Shown in pieces: positions 8,951 to 18,390 of a DNA stretch of 64,000 nt. The notes under the pieces are model-generated. The model saw only the letters and a program-made list of their open reading frames with translations, was not told where the DNA came from and made no database searches. Position 1 is the stretch's first letter. The number at the start of each line of letters is the position of its first letter. The DNA comes from Marinomonas maritima (GTDB taxonomy: Bacteria > Pseudomonadota > Gammaproteobacteria > Pseudomonadales > Marinomonadaceae), in assembly GCF_024435075.2 (NCBI RefSeq), contig NZ_JAMZEG020000003.1:553501-617500 (forward strand), in the 5' to 3' direction. Position numbers and translations under genes: made by a program.

Positions 8951-9960
8951 TAAATCAATAGACATATGACCAATCCCCATAAAACCACGCTTTTATCCAC
9001 CAGCAATATCGCCTTTTTCAAATGATGAGGCATTGGCATATCTCCCTCTTCTTCACCAAGAATGGGTCTGGTTTCCATTTTTCCAAAATACGGCGCTTCG
9101 CCGCCTAATTTAACCCCTAATGCTCCAGCACCGGCGGCCATCACAGGACCTGCATTCGGGCTTTTCCAGCGAGCAGAAGGACGACGTGAACTGCGAATGG
9201 CTGCATGCCAATTTCCACAAATTGCATACGTGTAAACCACCAATCGCGCGGGCAGATAATTTAACACATCATCAAAGCGCGCCGCGAACCAACCAAAATA
9301 CAATAAAGACGCCGTTTTATAACCCCACATGGCATCTAGGGTATTGGCCAAACGATACAAGAGCACGCCCGGCGCGCCCAGTATTAAGAAACAAAAAATC
9401 GGGGCGAAGATCGCATCGCTGCCATTTTCCAATACGGACTCAATGCCTGCTTTCGCCACGGCAGATTCGTCTAAATTTTGCGTATCACGGCTGACGATAT
9501 AACTCACCGCAAGGCGCGCTTCATCCAACTTTTCAGTGCTGTCCTCAAAGTTAGACAGCGATGCGGATAAAGGCGTGTAAATAGCCAAAGCATGCTCACG
9601 TAGACTTTGCCAACCGATGGCAAAATACAGCACCAACACCGACAACACGTTATCCAGCCAATCTGGCGACAAGTAAAGCAGCGCGATCAGAATCAATAAC
9701 CAAGGCAACACGACAATCAGCCAAGCCAGCACACCTACCATTCGCTGTCGCAACGGGCTCGCGTCTAAAGCTAATTGACTGTAGTGACGACAAAGGTCGA
9801 CCCAACGTCCAAACCAAATAAGCGGATGCCAGCTTTTTGGCTCGCCTAATAGTCGATCCAGCGCCAAGGCAGCAAGCAGAATCACACTGGTGGTGGAGAA
9901 CACCCCAAAGAGATCACCAAAGAAACCATCAAAAATACTGTCTAAATTAGAAAGGGTCAT
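8950..9960 (-). CDS. cbiB: Adenosylcobinamide-phosphate synthase (membrane)
   Basis: Integral membrane enzyme joining adenosylcobyric acid to the aminopropanol (phosphate) linker. Family marks are ALDRLLGEPKSWHPLIWFGR near the N-terminus, YIVSRDT, ENGSDAIFAPIFCF, and a C-terminal GGEAPYFGKMETRPILGE. Several hydrophobic segments are obvious. A longer frame starts with GTG at 9981; ATG 9960 is preferred though neither has a clear ribosome site. It leads the cbiB-cobC-cobU unit and is divergent from cbiP across a short gap. Confidence 0.92.
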   Translation of the reverse strand: MTLSNLDSIFDGFFGDLFGVFSTTSVILLAALALDRLLGEPKSWHPLIWFGRWVDLCRHYSQLALDASPLRQRMVGVLAWLIVVLPWLLILIALLYLSPDWLDNVLSVLVLYFAIGWQSLREHALAIYTPLSASLSNFEDSTEKLDEARLAVSYIVSRDTQNLDESAVAKAGIESVLENGSDAIFAPIFCFLILGAPGVLLYRLANTLDAMWGYKTASLLYFGWFAARFDDVLNYLPARLVVYTYAICGNWHAAIRSSRRPSARWKSPNAGPVMAAGAGALGVKLGGEAPYFGKMETRPILGEEEGDMPMPHHLKKAILLVDKSVVLWGLVICLLI

Positions 9961-10046
9961 AAATATAGGTCGTTTTTTCACTTAACAAGACAAGAAGGTA
10001 AGGTAGAATTCTATCACCTAATTGATTTAAAGCGTGATGAACCTGA

Positions 10047-11540
10047 ATGCCAGCCTTTAGTTTAATGATCCAAGGCACCACCTCGGATGCCGGAAAAAGT
10101 ACTCTCGTCACCGCCTTATGCCGTTTATTCGTCCGTCGCGGCATTAACGTCGCCCCGTTTAAGCCACAAAACATGGCACTGAACAGCGCTGTCACGCAAG
10201 ATGGCAACGAGATTGGCCGAGCTCAAGCCGTCCAAGCTTACGCGGCAGGGCTTGAACCGCACGTGGACATGAACCCGATTTTACTCAAACCCAACACAGA
10301 CACCGGCGCGCAAGTCATCATTCAAGGCAAAGCCATCGGCAACATGAACGCAGTGGGTTATCACGAATACAAAAGCATCGCCAAAGTCGCCGCGTTAGAT
10401 TCGTATTATAAACTCGCTAATCAATATCAAGCCGTTCTAGTAGAAGGCGCTGGCAGCCCAGCTGAAATAAATTTACGCGCTCGCGACATCGCCAATATGG
10501 GTTTTGCCGAAAGCATTGATTGCCCCGTTATTATCATCGCCGACATCGACAAAGGTGGCGTTTTTGCACATCTCGTCGGCACGCTGGATTTACTCAGTCA
10601 AAGCGAACAAGACCGCGTCATCGGCTTTGTCATTAATCGCTTTCGAGGTGATATCAGTTTGCTGCAATCTGGCCTGGATTGGCTAGAAGAAAGAACGAGG
10701 AAGCCAGTGTTGGGCGTTTTACCCTACCTAAAAGGCTTTCATTTAGAGTCAGAAGACGCCGTCGCAAAAAGCCCTCAAAAGAACAGCGCAGACACTCAGC
10801 TCAATGTGGTCATTCCTATTATGCCTCGCACTAGCAATCACACAGATTGGGACGCACTTCGCTTGCATCCAAACGTACAGGTCACACTGGTTGGCGCCAA
10901 CGAGCCTATTCCACCCGCCGACTTAGTGATTTTTCCTGGCAGCAAAAGCGTACAAAGTGATCTCGCTTTTTTACGTCAAGAAGGTTGGGAAGACTATTTG
11001 AGTAAACACCTACGATACGGCGGTAAGGTCATCGGGATTTGCGGCGGCTTTCAAATGCTCGGCGAGCAATTACTGGACCAGTTAGGATTGGAAAACCAAC
11101 ACGCTAACACCCAATCTCAAGGTTTCGGTTTTATTCCAATGGAAACGGTATTGGAAAAAGACAAACAACTAAAACAACGACAAGGCACGCTGTCTTTTGG
11201 TGAACAAATAGCCAAAGTAACGGGCTACGAAATCCACTCGGGGGTGTCGAGGTTTTCATCTACAGTAAACCACTTCGCCACACTCGAAAAGGATGAAAAA
11301 GAAGGTTTTATCTCCGAAGATAACCATATTATCGGCACCTATCTGCACGGAATTTTTGACCACCCGGAAGCACTGAAAACATTATTAAACTGGGCAGGCG
11401 TCAAACAAGGACAAGACTTCGATTACGACCAACACCGAAACAGTGAAATCGACCGACTCGCCGACAGCACAGAACAACACATGAACATCGATGCCTTGAT
11501 TGAACAATGTAAGGTATTTTCTCAAATAAAAAACACTTAG
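10047..11540 (+). CDS. cobQ: Cobyric acid synthase (glutamine-hydrolysing)
   Basis: Amidates four carboxyl groups of adenosylcobyrinic acid a,c-diamide using glutamine and ATP (also called CbiP). It is 497 residues. The N-terminal ATP-binding dethiobiotin-synthetase-like domain begins IQGTTSDAGKSTLV and includes FKPQNMALNSAVTQDG. The C-terminal class-I amidotransferase domain has Cys332 in GICGGFQMLG and His434 in GTYLHGIFD. Divergent from cbiB; no cobalamin riboswitch fits in the 65-86 bases between them. About 110 bases without a gene separate it from galE. Confidence 0.95.
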   Translation: MPAFSLMIQGTTSDAGKSTLVTALCRLFVRRGINVAPFKPQNMALNSAVTQDGNEIGRAQAVQAYAAGLEPHVDMNPILLKPNTDTGAQVIIQGKAIGNMNAVGYHEYKSIAKVAALDSYYKLANQYQAVLVEGAGSPAEINLRARDIANMGFAESIDCPVIIIADIDKGGVFAHLVGTLDLLSQSEQDRVIGFVINRFRGDISLLQSGLDWLEERTRKPVLGVLPYLKGFHLESEDAVAKSPQKNSADTQLNVVIPIMPRTSNHTDWDALRLHPNVQVTLVGANEPIPPADLVIFPGSKSVQSDLAFLRQEGWEDYLSKHLRYGGKVIGICGGFQMLGEQLLDQLGLENQHANTQSQGFGFIPMETVLEKDKQLKQRQGTLSFGEQIAKVTGYEIHSGVSRFSSTVNHFATLEKDEKEGFISEDNHIIGTYLHGIFDHPEALKTLLNWAGVKQGQDFDYDQHRNSEIDRLADSTEQHMNIDALIEQCKVFSQIKNT

Positions 11541-11652
11541 TGATTAAACGTCGCGCTACAACACAACCCACACAATGCGAAAACATCGTTTTTGTAGGTT
11601 AGTCCTCAGGCTGGCAAGATCTTAATCTAATGATAATAACAACCGACACGGA

Positions 11653-12675
11653 TTATGAATGGTATCCGTTGGGATTTTTACTTTGCCAATTCCACGCATC
11701 ACGACACATGGTTTCTAGCGAAAACTGCACTTTCCAACCTAACTCATTAGCGGCTTTTTGTGGATTTGCATAAGACTCTGCGATGTCACCTGAGCGTCTT
11801 GGCATAATCTCGTAAGGAATAACACGGTTAGAAGCTTTCTCAAATGTCTGAATAACATCGAGCACACTTGACCCTTGCCCTGTTCCTAAGTTGTAAGCAT
11901 CAATGCTTTTCACGGTTTGGCTTGCGAGTTTTTCAAGCGCCTTAATATGACCCAATGCCAAATCCACTACATGAATGTAATCTCTGACACCTGTACCATC
12001 TGCCGTTGGGTAATCGCCACCAAACACACTTAAAAATTTTCGCTGACCTACTGCAACTTGAGTAATAAATGACATCAAATTAGTGGAAATCGCATTAGCG
12101 TCTTCACCGATCAAGCCACTTGGATGAGCGCCCACCGGATTAAAATAGCGTAGTAAAGCAATACTCCATCGTGGATCAGAAACAAAGGCATCTTGTAAAA
12201 ACTGCTCTATCATCACCTTAGTACGCCCATAAGGGCTGGTTGAGCTTAAGGGAAAGTGCTCTTGATATGGTGCCGAGTTATCATCACCATAAACAGCCGC
12301 AGACGAGCTAAAAACTAAATCGAACACACCATGGTTTGCCATAACGTCCAATAAAATCAAAGTGCCTGTCAAATTATTATGGTAATACGACAAAGGAATA
12401 TGAGTAGACTCACCAACGGCTTTCAACCCAGCAAAATGAATAACGGCATCTATCTGATATTTAGTGAAGACGGTATTTAAGGCGACACGATCAAGTAAAT
12501 CTACCTCATAAAAAGTAGCACTTTTATCGGTGATACTCACAATTCGATTTAATACTTCTGAATGGGAATTACACAGGTTATCAACAATAACAACATCGTA
12601 GCTTTGGTTTAATAACTCAACACAAGTATGACTGCCAATAAAGCCTGTTCCACCAGTAACCAAAATAGTCTTCAT
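11653..12675 (-). CDS. galE: UDP-glucose 4-epimerase
   Basis: Interconverts UDP-glucose and UDP-galactose, feeding galactose into surface polysaccharides. From ATG 12675 the protein is 340 residues, the usual GalE length, with the NAD motif GGTGFIGSH at residues 8-16 and the catalytic pair Tyr149-xxx-Lys153 in SPYGRTK. An AGAGAA ribosome site sits just before ATG 12675; the longer frame to 12711 adds an unrelated leader and is less likely. It lies close to, but is not contiguous with, the polysaccharide genes at 15-22 kb. Confidence 0.94.
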   Translation of the reverse strand: MKTILVTGGTGFIGSHTCVELLNQSYDVVIVDNLCNSHSEVLNRIVSITDKSATFYEVDLLDRVALNTVFTKYQIDAVIHFAGLKAVGESTHIPLSYYHNNLTGTLILLDVMANHGVFDLVFSSSAAVYGDDNSAPYQEHFPLSSTSPYGRTKVMIEQFLQDAFVSDPRWSIALLRYFNPVGAHPSGLIGEDANAISTNLMSFITQVAVGQRKFLSVFGGDYPTADGTGVRDYIHVVDLALGHIKALEKLASQTVKSIDAYNLGTGQGSSVLDVIQTFEKASNRVIPYEIMPRRSGDIAESYANPQKAANELGWKVQFSLETMCRDAWNWQSKNPNGYHS

Positions 12676-12723
12676 GCTGTTCTCTGTAAAATAATTACTC
12701 TTATTTAACATAACCTCTCAGCG

Positions 12724-14094
12724 CTATGCTACTTCCCTTGGTGAGGCAATTCGTTTGCCTTCGAATCGACGCAATACCACTTGAAAGCGTAAAACCAATA
12801 TCACGGACAACAAAGTCAAACCCGCGCCTAAGCCGATGTAGAAACCGCGCAATGATAAGGTTTCAGACCATGGGCTGTAATGAGATAGCCAAAAGCCAAG
12901 CGGGATACTCAATCCAAACAAAGACACGCCAAATGCGATCATGGAAGATCGAGTGTCGCGGAACCCTCGCAATGCTCCCGTAAAGACTGTCTGCAGCATA
13001 TCAGGCAATTGATAACAGGATGAGATAAGTAAGATACTCGCTGCCAAAGCGACAACTTGCTCATTACTACTGTAAATATACGGAATCTGGTTATGAAACA
13101 GCTGCGTAATAATAAAACACACACTCACGTAAGAAAGTCCTATTAAGATAATCACCCGAATACGCTTCCTAACACCTTCAACACCTTCTTTTGACATGGC
13201 TTTCGCCACCACAATCGCGGTCACGGCGCTCATTGCCATCATAGGGGTAAATAAGAAAGAGGTGTAAGACATAACAATCTGGCCACCGCCTAGCGCCAAA
13301 TCTCCAAAAGAAGAGATCAGCCACGTCATAGACGAGAACAAGCCCACTTCAAAAGCAAAAGCAAAGCCAGCAGGCGCTCCGACGTTAAGTAGAATCGAGA
13401 ATTTCCGAGTGTAGCGCCACACCAAACGAGTAAACAGTGGCGTTTTATTAATAAAGCGATCGTAAACAAAAAACAGTGATACGGCTAAATACAAAGACAA
13501 TGACGATGCCAGCGCCGCGCCTTCCGCCCCCATTTCTGGAAAACCAAACTTGCCAAATATAAGCACATAGTTAAATAAAACATTCAACGCTAATCCGGTG
13601 CTCGCCACAAATAATGGAAATCCAGGGCGTCCAGCGGCTTCAAATAAGTTTTTATACGCGGTCATTAACGCCAACATAGGCAAAGCAGGCGCGAAAATAT
13701 ATAAATAACTGACGGACACGAGACGGGTTTCTTCTTCTGTCGCCATGAAGCGTGCGAAGTGAGGCAGTACAAACACCACGATCAAACTCGCAAACAGTCC
13801 AAGCACCACGGATAAACCAATGGCTTGTGACATGTATAAATTCACCAGCTTAGGTTGTCGACCGTGTAAATGGCGTGTGACCAAAGGTGTAATACCGAAC
13901 GTTACGCCAATAAGAAAACAACCAACCGGTAGCCATAAACTAGACGCCAAACCCACGGCAGCCAAATGCAGCGCACTGTAATGACCCAGCATAATGGTAT
14001 CCACCACGCTAATGGATAGCTCCAGCGTCATGGTCAATACCATAGGAAATAATAAATGAAGAATTTCTTTTAACACCGTAAAACGCTTAACCAC
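12724..14094 (-). CDS. MATE family multidrug/sodium antiporter
   Basis: A 456-residue membrane protein of the multidrug and toxic compound extrusion family (NorM-like). About 12 hydrophobic segments are visible. Family signatures include LELSISVVDTIMLGHYS in helix 1, VGLASSLWLPVGCFLIG in helix 2, and the mirrored second-half block AFAFEVGLFSSMTWL. It begins with GTG 14094 (MVKRFTVLKEILHLLFP). Probable drug or cation export across the inner membrane using a sodium or proton gradient. It stands 48 bases upstream of galE on the same strand. Confidence 0.88.
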   Translation of the reverse strand: MVKRFTVLKEILHLLFPMVLTMTLELSISVVDTIMLGHYSALHLAAVGLASSLWLPVGCFLIGVTFGITPLVTRHLHGRQPKLVNLYMSQAIGLSVVLGLFASLIVVFVLPHFARFMATEEETRLVSVSYLYIFAPALPMLALMTAYKNLFEAAGRPGFPLFVASTGLALNVLFNYVLIFGKFGFPEMGAEGAALASSLSLYLAVSLFFVYDRFINKTPLFTRLVWRYTRKFSILLNVGAPAGFAFAFEVGLFSSMTWLISSFGDLALGGGQIVMSYTSFLFTPMMAMSAVTAIVVAKAMSKEGVEGVRKRIRVIILIGLSYVSVCFIITQLFHNQIPYIYSSNEQVVALAASILLISSCYQLPDMLQTVFTGALRGFRDTRSSMIAFGVSLFGLSIPLGFWLSHYSPWSETLSLRGFYIGLGAGLTLLSVILVLRFQVVLRRFEGKRIASPREVA

Positions 14095-14199
14095 ACATCA
14101 CCGCCGACTATCCATAGAAAACATCCAAAAACAACCGAGTAATTTAACACTGATTATCAAACATTGCACCGTTGGTCAGGTTTATTTCGCATTTCCATC

Positions 14200-14244
14200 C
14201 CGTAGCCCGAATAAGGCGAGGAACGAGGCGTAATCCGGTGTTTA
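14200..14244. repeat. Possible REP-like interspersed palindrome
   Basis: The segment contains CCCGAATAAGGCG, a short GAGGAAC linker, then GAGGCGTAATCCGG. The two outer halves form an imperfect inverted repeat. Its wording resembles the GTAGCCCGAATAAGGCG-type extragenic palindromes scattered in many gammaproteobacterial genomes. Only one copy is seen in this window, so the repeat status is a guess from memory of such elements. Confidence 0.4.
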
Positions 14245-14336
14245 CCTCGAACAAAACACACGACTTGTATTTACATGCCAATACCGAGAAAATGTCGCAC
14301 AACAATTGATTCACAGTATAGGACGACCATTCATAT

Positions 14337-15254
14337 ATGACTATTCTCTCGACGCTCGGCCCGTTATTAATCGCTTTATTATTTGGTTACTGGGTCAATA
14401 TCAAGGTATTTACCCCCTCTCGTGTAGCAAAAGGACTCGAACAACTGGTTTATGTCATCCTAGGGCTAATAGGATTCAGCCTTGGTGCTTTAGATAATCT
14501 TGCCGAGAAACTCTTAATTGCAGGTTATCAAGCCATCGTGCTTTTTATTTTGGTCAGCGTATTTAGTTTAGCCGGATTGTATTTTAGTGGCTTACGATTT
14601 GGAGGTACCCATTCAGATCAATTAGCCCAAGCACCCGCTAGCAGTAAACAACACGCGCTAATGGATGCAGTAAAAACCATCGCTTGGGTTATTGGCGGTG
14701 TGATCGTCGGCATTTTTGCTAAAGACTGGCTAACGGGTGTAGATGACATAGTCACAGGCTTGCTTTACGTTTTACTCTTTTTGATTGGCTGCCAACTTCG
14801 CCAAGGTAACCATCGCCTACGCAAACTCTTTTTAAACTCACAGGGCGTCATTATTGCTTTTGTTACTATTTTCACTACGCTGTTAGCGGGCTGGATTGGA
14901 AGTTTTGTATTAGACCTCAGTTGGAACCAAGGCCTTGCCGTCGTCGCAGGCTTCGGTTGGTACAGTTTATCCGGCATTCTTATCACCGGCTTAGGCGACC
15001 CAGTACTAGGCACCACGGCGTTTTTACTGGACCTTGGACGAGAAATCCTCGCCCTGATGTTGATACCTTTCCTCGCCAAGCTCAACAGCCACATGTCGGT
15101 TGGCTATTCTGGCGCAACGGCGATGGACTTCACCTTACCTATACTTGGTAAATTTCATGGGGCGCAAATCATTCCCGTCTGTATCGCCAGTGGTTTTATT
15201 ATGAGCATCCTCGTGCCTATACTTATTCCCTTGTTTATGGGTATAAGTCACTAA
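14337..15254 (+). CDS. lysO: LysO (YbjE) family lysine exporter
   Basis: A 305-residue inner-membrane protein with about eight hydrophobic segments, matching the LysO/YbjE family that exports L-lysine and toxic analogues such as thialysine. Landmarks are LIALLFGYWVNI at the N-terminus, LVYVILGLIGFSLG, DDIVTGLLYVLLFLIG, and the conserved second-half VVAGFGWYSLSGILIT plus MDFTLPILGKFHG. The start ATG 14337 gives the expected length. It stands alone, with no lysine-sensing leader visible in the 240 bases upstream. Confidence 0.85.
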   Translation: MTILSTLGPLLIALLFGYWVNIKVFTPSRVAKGLEQLVYVILGLIGFSLGALDNLAEKLLIAGYQAIVLFILVSVFSLAGLYFSGLRFGGTHSDQLAQAPASSKQHALMDAVKTIAWVIGGVIVGIFAKDWLTGVDDIVTGLLYVLLFLIGCQLRQGNHRLRKLFLNSQGVIIAFVTIFTTLLAGWIGSFVLDLSWNQGLAVVAGFGWYSLSGILITGLGDPVLGTTAFLLDLGREILALMLIPFLAKLNSHMSVGYSGATAMDFTLPILGKFHGAQIIPVCIASGFIMSILVPILIPLFMGISH

Positions 15255-15298
15255 GAATTAGTAGCGTTTATAAAACACTCAATGAGAATAAAGTAATA

Positions 15299-15333
15299 AT
15301 GTCATCAATAGCGAAATGGCTATTTTATGACAT
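15299..15333 (+). promoter_or_regulatory. Stem-loop before the glycosyltransferase gene
   Basis: Two nested inverted repeats: ATGTCAT (15299-15305) with ATGACAT (15327-15333), and inside them TAGC (15309-15312) with GCTA (15319-15322). The ribosome site of the next gene begins 18 bases later. No T-run follows, so a weak terminator for lysO or a leader hairpin are both possible. Confidence 0.35.
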
Positions 15334-15360
15334 GTTGTATTGGATTTTTTAGGAGGCTTG

Positions 15361-16542
15361 ATGAAAATTGCGGTTGTTGTGAACTGTTTAAAAGTTGGCG
15401 GCATGGAAAGGGTAGCCTGTAACCTATCCGATGCATTTGCAAAACAAGGCCACGATACTCATCTGATCTACCTGAAAAATCGTAAGGTAGACGTTTCACC
15501 CAATGACCCCAGAGTCACGTTGCATCTTTTTGCGTTACAAAGAATGGTAATGCTCAGCGGCATTGGCTGTATTTGGCTGGTGCTATGCAAACTATTGAAC
15601 GTCATTTTTCGTAAAACGTTTGTCTTGTTTTTTGCCTATGCAGAGGCCATCGCTTTTTCTTATAAACTAAAACAATTAGAAAAAAAAATCGGGCGATTTG
15701 ATCTGATTGTTTTTCGTGGACAAGGCACCTTTTCACATATTTGGCCCCTACAAGACCCACGTTTCGTCTTTGTCTGTGAGAGCATGCAGAATAAGGCTCA
15801 TTATGGTGCTCATTCAAAACGTATTTTTTCTTGGTTGTTTTCAAATCGACGTATGGTATGTGTATCAGAAGCGGCGACATCATCTTTTATAGATTTAATA
15901 CAGACCTACAATATACCTTGTAAAAGCGTATCAACTATCAGCAATCCTAATGACTATAAAAAAATACGTCAGGATGCCTCTATCGCATCGGATGATGTCG
16001 ACTATCACACAAAGCCCTACATACTGGGTTTAGGCCGTTTAGTGAACGGTAAAAACTTCCCCCTACTCATAGACGCTTATCATTATGCTCGGGAACACTT
16101 TGACATACAGCAAGATTTGGTGATCGTTGGTGAGGGCAGAGAAAGAGCTACAATCGAAAAAAAAATCAAACAGCTAGGATTAGAAACAAGTGCCTTTCTC
16201 AAAGGTCAGCAAAGCAATCCGTTCCCTTGGTATAAAGGCGCAGACGTTTTTGTATTAAGCTCAAAAAGCGAAGGTCTCGGCATGGTCATCATTGAAGCGT
16301 TAGCCTGTGGCACTCCAGTAGTCGCAACAAATTGCCCCGGTGGCGTTTGCGATATTATGCAAGGAGAGTTGAGTCGCTACTTAGCCGAACAGACGGTGAT
16401 ATCACTTGCTGAAAAAATAGCGCTGGCCTTAGAAAAAGACCAATCCGTTGCTTGGAGTCAAGACGTCGCCAAATCGTTAGAGAAATTTGATGGGGAATTC
16501 ATAGTGAAACAATATTGCGACGCCTACTTATCTCATTCGTAA
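15361..16542 (+). CDS. Glycosyltransferase, GT4/GT1 superfamily (GT-B fold)
   Basis: A 393-residue cytoplasmic sugar transferase, probably adding a residue to a lipid-linked surface polysaccharide. The N-terminal KVGGMERVACNLSDAFAKQGH and the nucleotide-sugar block SSKSEGLGMVIIEALACG, followed by TPVVATNCPGG, are standard for the family. A perfect AGGAGG (15351-15356) lies four bases before ATG 15361, so I reject the longer TTG frame at 15340. Acceptor and donor sugars cannot be read. The PIG-L gene follows 36 bases later, suggesting one transcript. Confidence 0.88.
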   Translation: MKIAVVVNCLKVGGMERVACNLSDAFAKQGHDTHLIYLKNRKVDVSPNDPRVTLHLFALQRMVMLSGIGCIWLVLCKLLNVIFRKTFVLFFAYAEAIAFSYKLKQLEKKIGRFDLIVFRGQGTFSHIWPLQDPRFVFVCESMQNKAHYGAHSKRIFSWLFSNRRMVCVSEAATSSFIDLIQTYNIPCKSVSTISNPNDYKKIRQDASIASDDVDYHTKPYILGLGRLVNGKNFPLLIDAYHYAREHFDIQQDLVIVGEGRERATIEKKIKQLGLETSAFLKGQQSNPFPWYKGADVFVLSSKSEGLGMVIIEALACGTPVVATNCPGGVCDIMQGELSRYLAEQTVISLAEKIALALEKDQSVAWSQDVAKSLEKFDGEFIVKQYCDAYLSHS

Positions 16543-16578
16543 GCGATAGCCAACACACTATTTTATAAGAATAAACAT

Positions 16579-17916
16579 ATGAAAAAACTTGATTATCAGT
16601 ACGCGTTGAAGCCTGACTGGCAAAGTGACGCAAGACTTGAAAAACAGACAACAGACAACCAAAGTAATATTGTAAATTTAACGTTATCGGATAACACAGG
16701 CTTCGCTGAATTAAACCCTGAACAATACACTTGGCTTTTGTCATTTACTTATCAATCGACCCATAAAAAAAAATCTGGGTCTGTGTGTGTCATATTAGAA
16801 AATAACGAACAAAATACCGTCAACCATCGACAATACTTTGAAGCAGGAGAAACAGGAACTAGATACTTAAATCTGAGTGGCCTTCTTGCTGATTATCAAA
16901 CTCTCAGCCAATGGCAATTGGTATATGATCATTGCCTGTTAATGCCCGACGCGACATTGTTAGGATTTAAAAAACCAGATATTCACCATGGACCGATATT
17001 AATCATTGCCCCACACGCTGACGATGCAGAATTAGCTGCGTATGGTGTTTACAGTGATTTTTCAGATCAAGTGTGGATAACAACCATCAATGCAGGCCAA
17101 AATGTTCAATCATTAGACAGACAGTACATCACAGGCCTTGATGATAATTTAAAAGATGCGGTTTCTCGAAAAGCTAAGATCAGAGCATGGAACAGCATGA
17201 CGACACCTCTTCTTGCTGGCGTAAAGTTTGAGAGATTATCGTCGCTTGGCTATTTTAACTTAACAAAAAACACATTTTATAACGCATCTGAAAAACAGCA
17301 AAATGACAGTGTATGCCCTGAGTTGACTCCGGCGATCAGTCGAGCATTGAACACCATGACACTTCCAAACGATGAATCAAATATTAGCTCGGGGAAGCGA
17401 CTCGTTGACGATCTCGCCAGTTTGTTAGACCAGATAAAGCCAACAAGTGTTTTTGTTACCGACCCAGAAATAGACCCTCATCCAAAACATATTATGTCAG
17501 CTCATGCACTCGCCTTAGCGATCCAACAAAGCGGCCACATTCCCGATCGAGTCTTCATGTATGTAAATCATTTACGCAAGATCAAGAAATTCCCTTATGG
17601 TCCCGAACATGCCCGTACAGCGTTACCGCCTTGGTATGAATCTACATCGAAATTTGGGCACTATTCTTGCTATAGCCATCAATTAACATTAAAAACACAA
17701 AAAGAGAAAGTGGTCTCTTTTGATTCAATGCACGATTTACGCAGTAAACCCAGAATTCAAAAAATGCTAAAAGCATGGTGGCATAAAAAGGTTCTAAAAA
17801 GTGGTTATCAGTTTTATGGTTATCACCATTACTTCCAGACCCACATCAAAGCAAATGAAGTATTCACTTTTGTCGATGGCAAAACCTTCAGTGACTCCTT
17901 GCTTCAAAAAGAATAA
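16579..17916 (+). CDS. PIG-L family deacetylase with an unrecognised N-terminal domain
   Basis: A 445-residue protein. The second part is a PIG-L/LmbE-type zinc deacetylase: IIAPHADDAELAAYG (about residues 138-152) supplies the metal-binding His-Asp-Asp, and DPEIDPHPKHIMSAHALA gives the downstream metal and catalytic residues. Such enzymes remove acetyl from N-acetylglucosamine-type sugars. The first 130 residues are a beta-rich region I do not recognise, perhaps a carbohydrate-binding or scaffold domain. No signal peptide is seen. Its position 36 bases after a glycosyltransferase suggests it trims a sugar during polysaccharide or lipopolysaccharide assembly. Confidence 0.75.
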   Translation: MKKLDYQYALKPDWQSDARLEKQTTDNQSNIVNLTLSDNTGFAELNPEQYTWLLSFTYQSTHKKKSGSVCVILENNEQNTVNHRQYFEAGETGTRYLNLSGLLADYQTLSQWQLVYDHCLLMPDATLLGFKKPDIHHGPILIIAPHADDAELAAYGVYSDFSDQVWITTINAGQNVQSLDRQYITGLDDNLKDAVSRKAKIRAWNSMTTPLLAGVKFERLSSLGYFNLTKNTFYNASEKQQNDSVCPELTPAISRALNTMTLPNDESNISSGKRLVDDLASLLDQIKPTSVFVTDPEIDPHPKHIMSAHALALAIQQSGHIPDRVFMYVNHLRKIKKFPYGPEHARTALPPWYESTSKFGHYSCYSHQLTLKTQKEKVVSFDSMHDLRSKPRIQKMLKAWWHKKVLKSGYQFYGYHHYFQTHIKANEVFTFVDGKTFSDSLLQKE

Positions 17917-18390
17917 TAACCACCAGCAAAGTATGTAGACGATGAAAATGGTCAACATAAGATATTTGTCAGTTTACTGTAAGGGTTAGCGGATAAACAA
18001 AGTGGGTTTAGCAAACACCGTCATGGTTTTGTAAAATCGATTGTCTCACATAAGAATAGCGGATTAGTCTCACTTCACGTCTTGTGTTTTGTGGAACCAT
18101 TCTTGAAATCAAAAAAGATCTTTTGAAACTCGAACAAAGTGTGCAGGTGAAGGGGTCACTTTGGTAAAGTGAGAACATAAAAATTGGCATAAACAGCCTA
18201 CCTTATGTTAGAACACTTATGTTACAAAGGTACAACGGATCTGATTTTGCAAAGCACAAGGCGTATATCATTGTTCCTGCTTTGTTTTCGCCCCATGAAA
18301 AGCTGATCAAAATACTGTGCAAATCAAATTCCGTCTTAATGCTTTAGATCACTCAGTGATAAACCCACAAATAATGGAACACCTTTCCTT
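17917..18390. other. 474-base gene-free stretch before the FKBP gene
   Basis: I find no credible gene on either strand; the only open frame (minus strand, 18008-18190) has no recognisable product. Two copies of CTTATGTTA at 18202-18210 and 18216-18224 are spaced 14 bases apart. The FKBP gene's promoter must lie here but I cannot place it with confidence. Confidence 0.5.

Noticed and set aside
9961..10046. Cobalamin riboswitch before the cob genes
   Set aside because: The divergent gap is too short for the element and shows none of its conserved box.
18008..18190. 60-codon minus-strand frame in the gap before the FKBP gene
   Set aside because: No ribosome site and no recognisable product.
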